Source: Gonapodya prolifera JEL478
Taxonomy: Eukaryota > Monoblepharomycota > Monoblepharidomycetes > Monoblepharidales > Gonapodyaceae
Length of the DNA: 64,000 nucleotides
Reading direction: 5' to 3'
Assembly (NCBI GenBank): GCA_001574975.1
Contig: KQ965733.1
Location: 499,012-563,011 of the forward strand
Of the stretch, positions 55,521 through 64,000 are shown piece after piece. Position numbers and translations under genes: made by a program. Within the stretch, counting starts at the first letter, position 1. Each line of letters begins with the position of its first letter. Below the pieces are notes generated by a model. It was given only the letters and a program-made list of their open reading frames with translations. It was not told where the DNA came from and made no database searches.

Positions 55521-57935
55521 TTAAGCGTCTGTCGTCAAGGGCTTGGTAGACTCGTTCAACGCCTTTTGACGGGCGTCCTGCTCGGCGCGTTCGGCGCGAA
55601 CCCGCTTCTCATCGTCCCTCGAAACGTACCAGTGCGCAAAGCCGAAAACAACTTCGGCGCACAGGAGGGCGCACAGGATTTTGTGTCCCGTGAGGTAGAG
55701 GGGAGCATCGTTCGCGCGGTAAATCTGTCCACCAATGGCGCCACCGATGTTGGCTGCAGCACCGAGAGCACTATCGAACGAAATGATTCAGTTTATGTCA
55801 CAGGTCGTTAAAAGTCATGTACTTACGCAGTGACGACGGCGGTTTTGGTGGTTCCACCAATGAGAACTGCCCTCCAGGTAAGGACGATGGGGACACCAGA
55901 CGAAACAGTAGTACCGAGGAACAGGAGACCGTATCGCTGGTAAGGTGTCAAGCTCGTCTGAATTGTTGCAAGAAGAGCGTAACAAACTAGAGAGCGCGAA
56001 AAAGGTTAGAATCTTTCCACCAGATTGGATATTTTGCGTTAACACTCACTGATACCAGGAACGGCGGAACCAATCAAGTGCCAACCCTTCTCTTGGAAGT
56101 AGTCGGAACTAAAGTTGATGACGACTGTCCAGAATGATGTCAGAACACCAAGAGCGACAGACAAGAGTTGGGCTTGAGTGGAGACAAAGCCCATGGATCG
56201 AATGACGCTGGGGGTGAAGTACGCGGAAGCGTACAACATGGTGACCTGGCAAGTTCCGGTGAGCATGTTGATCCAGACCTAAATCGGGAGATGATTAACT
56301 TCCGGTGAACAGTGATGAAATTCGAGGGCAACTCACCTTGTAGTCAGAGAAGGCTTCAATGATTTCCGAGTGCTGGATCTTCTTCTGGTGCATGGAAGGA
56401 GCGGTCGGTGGCCTGAGCGGGTACGGTTAAAAGAGTGTTACTCATGGGAGTATGGTAATAAACTCACAGACGAGAAATGAGGATCTCTTTTTCACGGTCC
56501 GACAACCATTTGCACGTTTGAGGGTCTGAAGGGAAACGTAGCGGTTACTTGGTTTCCGGGGAGGTTGTAAAGCCGGATAACTCACAGTCGGGCAACAACC
56601 ACATGTTAAGGATTCCAGCAAGAATAGTGGGGACACCTTCGAGAATGAAGAGCCACCTCCATCCGGCTAGTCCTCCAACGCCATTCATGTTAGCGACACC
56701 GTACTGGGAGAAACTTCGTTAGGCGAGGATCTTTAAGAGCCAGCTGAAGGCGCACTCACAGCAATGAGTCCTCCGAATCCGGTGGCGATACCAGAGGCAG
56801 CGTACCACGTGGCAAAACGGGAAGAAATCTGATGTAGCTGGTGAGCACTTAAACCCAAACGAAGGAAGCTCCAGAAACTTACTTCGTATTGCTTGTACCA
56901 GTATCGGAGAAGGAGCACAAGACCAGGTGCCAGACCGGCTGCAAGGCGATACGATTAAGCCAACACCGATGAGTATATCGCTGGAAGACATACCCTCAGA
57001 CAGACCCAGGAAGAAACGGCAAGCCATCAACGAAGCAGGGTTGAACGTGGCGGCCATCAACGCACTGTCGAAATTCTGAGTTAGATTAGGTACAAAGCAC
57101 AAATGGTAGGACAATACTCACGCGCAAAGACCCCATGTAACACAAATTCGAGACAACCACAATCGTGGAGTGAACTTCGACATCAAAAGGTTGGAAGGAA
57201 TTTCGAAGCCGACGTAACCAAAGAAGAAGACGGTTACGGCCCAGTTGTAGTCATCTCCACTGGCGCCAAGCTGAAAAAGCATGGTGGATTTTTGGTCCTC
57301 AGTATTCCTGTGAGTGGGGCTGGTTAGGACCAGGTGTCTTGTTTCTATAAAAGGTATGGAGCTCACATGATAACTGCGTTGGCGAGGTTCCCTCGATCCA
57401 ACTGACTGAAAGCGGCGAACATCGGATAAGAAAAGGCACGACCATCGCCGGTTCTCAAGAACCACTCACGAGAAGAAGTACAGGACAAGCAGCCATGGCA
57501 TAAGCCTTCATAGGGTCAATGTCCACATGGGGGGCATTCGGAATCGGTGTGGGTTGTGGATTCCGAGCCACGCCGTTTCCGAAGAGTTGACATCGGGAGA
57601 CAGGAGGCAGCGCAATTAAGACGAAACAGTTAGCTGAAGGTCCAATGGTGGTGACAGGAAAGCATAATCACCTGAGGTCGACTTTGCGAATGACTGCGTT
57701 CTCCTCCTCTTTGGAGAACGAGGTCTGACCTCCCATCTCTACCGCAAGAGCAGTGTCGGACGCCTATCATTCAGATGGGTTCATGTGGGAATGGGCAGGT
57801 TTGGTAAAGTGGGCCGACAGAGACAGCAGGGAGGAAGACCGGTGGCAGATTTGGTGCGAGTAATGAAAGCGAGTCGACAGACACAACTGGCGCGATGCAA
57901 CGCACCTTTTCCTTGAGAGCGTCCAGAGCTTCCAT
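55521..57935 (-). CDS. MFS permease, Dal5/anion:cation symporter family (copy 1)
   Basis: A 12-helix transporter cut by about a dozen short introns. The start is MEALDALKEK, followed by MGGQTSFSKEEENAVIRKVD. Family landmarks are LDRGNLANAVI, WAVTVFFFGYVGFEIPSNLL MSKFTPRLW, VTWGLCA, LMACRFFLGLSEAGLAPGLV, RYWYKQYE, RFATWYAASGIATGFGGLIA YGV, LFILEGVPTILAG, WLLPDYPQTCKWLSDREKEI, YASAYFTPSVIRSMGF and YGLLFLGTTVSSGVPIVLTW RAV. It ends AEQDARQKALNESTKPLTTD A. The FFxGYxxFExPSNxLxxxxxP and RFFLGLxEAG motifs define the allantoate/nicotinate/pantothenate permease family; the substrate is not readable. It is the downstream partner of a related gene at 58874-61990. Confidence 0.9.
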
Positions 57936-58873
57936 GTTTTCGGTCGAGGGTGGAGATGGGCGAAGAAATGTGATAAATAGTTGAGCGGATCAATGGCTTT
58001 TATGTGCGTGGCGAGGGACCAATTTCGGCAGTTTTGCCGCGGCGTGGCGCTTGCAACCTTGGTCGCTGCCGGCCTAATAGGGAAGTTTAATTTCACGCAC
58101 AATAGATGCAGTTCCCCTGATTGCGAGAGTCCAAACCAAAGAGGACAGGCATTCGTCCGAATTGTGTCTCTCAATTCATTTTTGATCCTTCCGCCACCTT
58201 GAAAACGCAAAAGTTGTCTCCCAGCGCCCCACCGGTCACAACCGACTCCGACTGCCGCCCTCTTCGCTCCGAAATGCGTTACCCTTTTTACCCTTTGAAA
58301 GTGGAGACCAGAGATGACAAAAAGATGGGGGTTCAAGAAAGAATACGCTTGGTTCAATTCCAATTCCATTGTTCACTCCTATGATGTGTATATGAATACC
58401 TGCCACTTTTCCTCTTGTTTCCCAAGCCTCATCTAGGCACTGAAAGTGCCTCCTTGTTGACAGTAATGAATCTCTGTCACCCAACCCAACCCGTCCCATA
58501 GAACTTGCTTCCCTAAATGTCGCGCGTATCGGTGCCTGAATCGGCAATGAAGAGTGGGGAGTGGGGGCATTCGTGGAGTGGATGTAAAAGAATGGAGGGA
58601 GAGCGGTGGCGGAATGGAGAGAGGCGAGAGTCCATCCGTGCGAAAGTGTCCATCCAGGGTCCTCACTTTGTGGGGTGGCAGCCTCATCTCGCCACACCGC
58701 TACCTACAACCTGAAGAAGCAGTCCAGCAAGGTCAGAAGGTCGGCGTAAATCGTGACCGTTCAACATTTCCGAGCAGAACCATGTAATTAATAATTAATC
58801 TCCTGTGTCACAAAAATAGACAATCGACAAGTCAAAAACCTCTCCAGGACAGCGGCCCATTGATTGCTCTCTC
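57936..58873. other. Intergenic between two MFS permease genes
   Basis: These 938 bp lie upstream of permease copy 1 and downstream of copy 2. A minus-strand open frame of about 150 codons (58236-58697) has no family features and no plausible protein character. The stretch presumably carries the promoter of copy 1. Confidence 0.4.
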
Positions 58874-61800
58874 TAGGCAGAAACTGCCCCATCCTTCTTT
58901 TCGAATTCCTCAGAGGCGGCACCTTCCACAAGAATGCCCTCCTCGACGTCCTTGTAGACCTGGCGCAAAATCAACATGGAGACAATGCCCAATCCCATAA
59001 GAACAATGTTGGTGATAGTTCCGTACTTGTACTGAGGGCCTAACGGTCCAGGGGGTAAACGGCTTCAGTTTTGAGCGGAGATCATAGAACACAAAACTCC
59101 AAATCACCTGCCCAGTTGGGGTACAGGAATGGCGAAACGATACCGCCAATGTTGCCCGAGGCGACCATGGCCGCCGTCGCGACGGCTCCACTTGTAGCAG
59201 TGCCGCTGCGATGGTAGAACGGGGAGGTCAGTTCTCAACTCTCATCATATAGATTGTCACACCGTCTTACCGCATGGTCTTGGTCCTGAAGGTGTTAATG
59301 CACGGGATAGTTCCGAAGGGACCGATGGTGGCAAGGAATACACCAAAGTACTTCGCGCCGGTGTTTGCTTGGACTGTGGTGGGCAAATCGCGTCAGCGAA
59401 TTTGTTCAAGAAAGAATACGACAACACGGGATTTACCATCGAGCGCAAGCTGCATGATAAAACCGACGATTCCGACCACCAAAGATGCCGAGACGTGAAG
59501 CGCACGCTCGTGGGTGCGGTCACTACGGTCGCGCGGAACGTCAGCAATTGGAGATGTCAATAAGAAACCCGAGAGTTGCTCACCTGTTCAGACCAAGGCC
59601 GATGGTCCACTGTACAACGCGTCCAATTGCCCAATGTAAAACTTTGGGTCTTCGAAGCATTCGGCATAGTGAAACTCACGACAAAGGCAGCAGCGTAGGG
59701 CGGCACTGTCATCAGCTGGGCAATGTACGATACGTATCCCAAGTTCTGCAAAGTATGATGTTAGAGATGCGCTCAACCACCGAACTGAGTCCTATTTCCG
59801 CTCACTTTGATGATGGTGGGGTTGAAGTAAGAGACAGAGTACAGTGGGCATCTGTAATCGTTTTGTGAGGAGCGAAGGCAACGTCAGAATCGCAACAATA
59901 ACTTGAAAGAGTAAGAGTCGAGATACTGACACGCAGCAGAAGTACGCAAAGTTGAACAGCCAAGTCCTATAAGAAATAATGAGACCAATTCGGATGATAA
60001 TTTGCTATATTTCCCAGAACGTACCACGGGTCGAAAAGGGTAGCCTTGAGCTCGTGTAATTCAAAGTGTTTGTGGAGGTGCGAAGGCGCAGTCCTGGAGT
60101 ATTCAAAAAATATTCGCCACAAAATCGGGGGAGAGAAAGGAGGTTCAATCACTTACGGAGGCATGCGGTTTACGGCGATGTGGCGTTCTCGGTCCGACAA
60201 CCACTTGAGTTCGGTCTGTGGGAAGTCTGGGAGACTTTTTCGTCGGCGAAACAGTTAGTTTTTTAAATCAAGGTGTACGTCGTTGCGAGTATTCTCACAG
60301 GAAGTAGACAAAGACACCGACGATGATAGATGGCAGACCCTCTGATGTGAGAAAAAGATTCTGTTGAGGAATTTCGCTATCATTTGGCCGATTCCGCGCT
60401 CCAACACTCACCAACTATTGAGGAGGTATGCGGTTAAGAAGTAGTCTGACGTTAAGTCACTGTTTAATACGCGAAAAATAACCCCCACCCACTGATGAAA
60501 ATCCATCTAACCAAGCGAGAAGCACAAATGTGACATGATATAGAAAAAATGGAAATGGGTCTGTTTTGGGACTCACCGCCATCCCTCAAGTCCACCTTTG
60601 TTGTTCAAGAAGGAGATGGCGGACGCCAACAGGCCAGAGAAAGCACCGGCAATGGAGGCCATGGAGAAGAAAATGGCCACACGGGTAGCTTGTTCCTGAA
60701 ATAAAAGGGCGAGTCGATTCACCGGGACATTGCAAGGCAAACCTAGGAGAAGAGCTCACCTGCTGTTTGTACCAGAAACTGAGTGGTGGTGAGACGACAT
60801 AATTTTTTCACGTGAGGTCGTGTTGCGAGTCAAAATTTTGGACAGCGATACCTACGAGTAGTAATAGATAACTTATGGAAGACGTATTGGTGAAAGTTGG
60901 CAACACATCTGAATTCGGCCAGGCACTTACATCCAGGGAAGCTACCGGCCTCCACTGCACATTGACACTGAATCAGTTGTCGTTCACACGCGCTGTCGAA
61001 AGCACCAACTCACTGAGGCCGAGGAAGAACCGAGCGGCGAGCAGGCCCGGGAAGTTGGACACCGCTGCCATGCACGTAGCGCAGATGCCCCAAGTGACCA
61101 TGATGCGCGCGAGCCATTTGCTCGGGGAGTAAACTATGTGAAGGATGCGCCACAGTAGGCGATTTGAGATTTTATTTTGGGAGGGGAGGGGAGGGAGGTG
61201 AGGAACAGATTGGATTTCCATGTGATATCGAACACACCTTTCATCAAGATGTTGGAGGGAACCTCGAATATGACATCTAAGTGAAGGGTCATTGGGTGGA
61301 GTGACGGGTTTGATTTCAAGTCCAAGCGCCGACGTTGGGAGATCCACATCAGTCTACGAGGTCCTCAGAAAGGCGAATTTCCCAATCAATTGCTTACATC
61401 CGAAGAAAAAAATGGCGACCGACTGTTTTGAAGGCAATGTGAATTAGATTCCCTGAGACCGTCGTTGTGGTGGCTTACCCAGGAGTACTGGTCGGAGTTC
61501 AAGCCAAGAGTGGCTTCCATCGAGCTTCCAGGAACCTAGTAGACGCGCGGTTAGGTCCCGTGAGTATCCTCTAACATATACACAAGAAACCCACCTCCTG
61601 GTTGGCGACCTAAAGTGTCAAATTGTCCAAGACAAAGCTGTTGTTAGGAAAACGGTCGGTCATAGTGCTTTAGTTTCAGATTATCTACCTTGGCATTACC
61701 AATGTTCACTCTGTGTCAAGGGGTCGTGAGTCAACGCCCTCCGACACGACGAAGCGGGCGCACCACCCACCTGTCCAGGTACGAGCAGAGGTAAAGGACC

Positions 61801-61990
61801 ATGATCCAAGGAATGAGCTTGAGGTCAATCTAGCATCGCGAGTGCGAGTTGCGGGGCGGGAAGATAAAGTTCCTTGCCGATCCTCCCTCCCACCTGAGTG
61901 GGGCAACCCCTTGCGAGAGCTTACCTTGCGCACGAGCGCCTTCTCTTCCTCTGGTGTCCATGCTACCTGCTCTTCCTTGGTTTCGGCCAT
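58874..61990 (-). CDS. MFS permease, Dal5/anion:cation symporter family (copy 2)
   Basis: This is a second transporter of the same family, about 3.1 kb with more than a dozen small exons. It starts MAETKEEQVAWTPEEEKALV RK. Visible parts are the VIFEVPSNILMK loop, WLARIMVTWGICATCMAAVS, LLAARFFLGLSE, EQATRVAIFFSMASIAGAFS GLLASAIS, GLPSIIVGVFVYFL, LSDRERHIAVNRMP, FNFAYFCC, YSVSYFNPTIIK, NLGYVSYIAQLMTVPPYAAA FV, IADVPRDRS, GAVATAAMVASGNIGGIVSP FLYPNWAG and YKYGTITNIVLMGLGIVSML I. The end, EKKDGAVSA, is charged and cytosolic. The stops in long frames are introns, and I see no sign of decay. The tandem order and similar plan suggest an old duplication, but the two copies are well diverged. The substrate is unknown. 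Confidence 0.85.
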
Positions 61991-62793
61991 CTGGTCGCGT
62001 GCGTTGGTTCGGGTCGGACTTCGAAGAAAGGGAAAAATGAATCGCTTCCGATTTTATATATGCGCCGAAGGGAGTTTAGGGTCTTTGGAGTTTCCCTGTG
62101 CGTGTTTTTCTCTTTGCTGCGACTGCTCACGTTCTCCGAAAGGTGACGCTTGCAGAAGGTTTGGTAGCGAAATTGTGTGCCTGTGAGCAGGCGCAATATA
62201 TCCAGTTTCTGGAAAAAAGGACACTGGGGGACATTGGTGTTTCTGAGTCATGCTTGCCTCCGGAAAAAACCAAAAACAGCCGTGAAACACAACAAAGACG
62301 GTGCCATTCTGTACACAAACATCAAACAAAGCTATGTCTGCGCCATCATGATATCTTTGGAATAGTTGTTTAGAGTGTCTTCGAGGACTTCTGCTTTCAA
62401 GTCCGAGAGCTGTCAGAAATGGGACAAAAGGGAGGAAAAGGCAACGGATGGAAGAAGATAATCTCAAAGTGGAGAGAACGCTATGTTAATCGCTGTTGGA
62501 AACGTTGGGATCGCTATACTGCAACAGTTGCAAACTTCGGATGCCTCTCGGCCATTTTCCACCTCTTCGGGGTATTGTCGTTCGTCTCTTTTTCATTCCC
62601 GCCTCCTCCCGCCTCTCCCCGACGCACAGTACACAGACTTTATGTTGAATGCAGAAATCGAATTATACTCATTGGGTTCACACTCGACAGTTCCGTCCCC
62701 CCGTCCCCATTCAGAGCACGAGCACCTCATCCGCATTTATCTTATGCCATTTGTGTTGGTATTCGATATCGACATCGGTGGATCCAGGTCCCT
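61991..62793. other. Intergenic, 803 bp
   Basis: This lies between the start of permease copy 2 and the stop of the F-box gene. Frames of up to about 190 codons near the F-box gene overlap its last exon on the opposite strand or are unsupported. I see no RNA gene or repeat. Confidence 0.4.
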
Positions 62794-64000
62794 TCACGTA
62801 TCTGCCTGCCCGTGCCCGTGCGAATCACCAGCGCCCGTCAGTTCGGGAAACGACACAAACTTGTATTGCGACACGTTATGCAACGCGTGCCATACCACCG
62901 CGATCTCCGTGGGCGAGATGATGACGACTTCAAGTGTTTCGGGAGGTTGGAGGGGGAGGGGGGAGGGAAGGGTGACGCAAAAATGAGCCCATGACCACCA
63001 CAAACCGCACGAAACGAAACAAAACCAACCCACCTGTCGCCTCAATCAGCCCACTGTTGCGGAACCCCGTCAGCGCGACGGTCGCATAAGCACGGAACGC
63101 CTGCATCTGCTCCTGCTCCTGCCCCACGGCCTCACCCTCACCCTCCTCCGAACCGGCACTTGCACCACGTGTGGTCGGGCCGCGGCCCCGAAACTCCGTC
63201 GCGGCTGTCACGTCCCAATACCGCATCCCGTCATCGGTGGCATCTGCCGCGTGTGTGGCGCTCAATTCGCCCGCGGCGTTCATCCCAAACGTCGGGCGCT
63301 GGGAGCGCACGGGGACCCGGCGCGGGTCGAGGGGTTCGTGAAGGTGCACGAGCAGCGAGGTGGCGCCGCGGGGGACGTTGATGTCTGGTGCGTGAGTGGG
63401 GGCAGGGGCGCAGGTCCGGGGGCAGGAGTAGGGGGAGGTGCAGGAGCAGGGGCAGGAGCGGTAGTAGAAGTGGGATGTGGGATTGTGAGTGTGCGTTTTG
63501 GGGTGGGTCAATGCGACGAGGATCCGAACACACCTCCTGTGAGTTTCTGGAACCGCAGCTGCCACAGGACCGGTTCGGAATTCACCGGCTCCACGCTTGG
63601 GAAGCGGGGGGCGGGCGGAGATCAGTACGGGCGGGCGGCATGTGAAAGGTTTCGCCGACGCAACAACACGAGACTCCCCTCCCCCTCCTCCCTACTCACG
63701 TCGCGAACAGAAACTCCAGCCCGTGCCCTCCGTACACCCACACGCCCTGCCTGACACGCACGGGCGGCTCCCCCGCCCCCGCCCACGCCGGCGCCGGGGG
63801 GTCCGGGACAGACACTCGCGTGAATACTTGCCGGTACCGACCCGCCGACACGCCCCTGAGGGTTTGCGAGGACACCGTGCGCGCCGAGTGCACGTGGCAG
63901 TCGGAGGGGCATGCGATGGAGAAGCATGTGGGGGGTGTGGGGTAGGTGGAGGTGGCGAGGGTGTCCTCGGAGGAGGTGGTGGAGGTGGAGGTGGAGGGGG
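62794..64000 (-). CDS. FBXO31-like F-box protein, C-terminal part (runs off the right edge)
   Basis: The window contains the last few exons; the N-terminus with any F-box is beyond 64000. The resemblance is to the cyclin-D1-binding domain of FBXO31 relatives: VRQGVWVYGGHGLEFLFATV corresponds to GxWxGTYGxHGxEF, and LRFQKLTGDINVPRGATSLL V to LKxTGDxNVPxGxxSF. Further matches are ATVALTGFRNSGLIEAT joined by splicing to VVIISPTEIAVVWHALHNVS, where the family has GF..P..I....L.LISEDEIAxLW. The last exon is 62794 to about 62931, ending DSHGHGQADT. A Ser/Thr-rich simple-repeat stretch is encoded at 63930-64000. Such proteins are substrate receptors of SCF ubiquitin ligases. A low-complexity insert (GASAGSEEGEGEAVGQEQEQ) interrupts the domain. 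Confidence 0.6.
63955..64000. repeat. GGAGGT simple repeat at the right edge
   Basis: A run of ggtgga/ggaggt units (ggaggtggtggaggtggagg and on) reaches the end of the window. Read on the minus strand it encodes Ser/Thr-rich sequence of the F-box gene. Confidence 0.8.

Noticed and set aside
58236-58697. Minus-strand open frame of 153 codons between the permeases
   Set aside because: No domain, no signal or membrane segment, and composition unlike nearby proteins.
62419-62994. Plus-strand open frames of 167 and 191 codons
   Set aside because: They overlap the last exon of the F-box gene on the other strand and give no recognisable protein.
1-64000. CRISPR arrays, prophages, bacterial defence systems, viral or LTR elements and transposons
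   Set aside because: The DNA is fungal and intron-rich; I saw no reverse transcriptase, integrase, capsid or transposase motifs, no long terminal repeats and no spaced repeat array.

Overview
The window is eukaryotic nuclear DNA, almost certainly from a zoosporic, early-diverging fungus such as a chytrid or blastoclad. Genes are dense, lie on both strands and are cut by many short (about 45-130 nt) GT..AG introns. The gene set is fungal: COG7, Nma111-type HtrA protease, FMC1, Gfd2-like nuclease, Dbp9/DDX56 helicase, class V myosin and Dal5-type MFS permeases. It also holds genes usually lost in yeasts and moulds: a cyclic-nucleotide-gated channel of the CNG/HCN superfamily, a Ro60/TROVE protein and a hemerythrin-domain membrane protein. 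I placed exons by hand from splice signals and reading phase. For several genes (RidA, COG7, Ro60, C2H2 factor, hemerythrin protein, eL8, GH16, MGST3, ssSPT) the joins keep phase from start to stop.

Layout. 1-9.2 kb, plus strand: a large disordered protein with a C-terminal PIP box (possibly SLF2/CANIN-like), RidA, and a CNG-type channel. 9.3-16.2 kb, minus strand: COG7, Ro60, FMC1. 16.7-19.8 kb, plus: C2H2 factor and hemerythrin protein. 20.2-24.7 kb, minus: Nma111 protease. 25.0-32.9 kb, plus: Gfd2-like nuclease, ribosomal protein eL8, CoA-transferase III, LIM protein. 33.0-35.2 kb, minus: single-pass membrane protein with a cytosolic SH3 domain. 35.5-39.3 kb, plus: a LiaF-like beta-domain protein and a Dbp9-type helicase. 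39.4-44.3 kb, minus: beta-propeller protein and membrane-anchored GH16. 45.1-51.5 kb, plus: myosin V. 51.7-64.0 kb, minus: MGST3, a small subunit of serine palmitoyltransferase that no single open frame reveals, an LRR protein, two related MFS permeases, and the C-terminal part of an FBXO31-like F-box protein that runs off the edge.

There are no operons. Relations between genes are limited to divergent pairs that could share promoters (FMC1/C2H2, Nma111/Gfd2-like, SH3 membrane protein/LiaF-like, GH16/myosin V) and tightly convergent pairs (CNG channel/COG7, LIM/SH3 protein, myosin V/MGST3). I saw no CRISPR array, rRNA, clear tRNA, viral or LTR element, or recognisable transposon. The most unusual items are a fungal protein with the bacterial LiaF-type repeat fold and a PPPY motif, a structured 449-nt intron in the eL8 gene that could carry a guide RNA, and a CNG-family channel whose pore lacks a recognisable selectivity filter.
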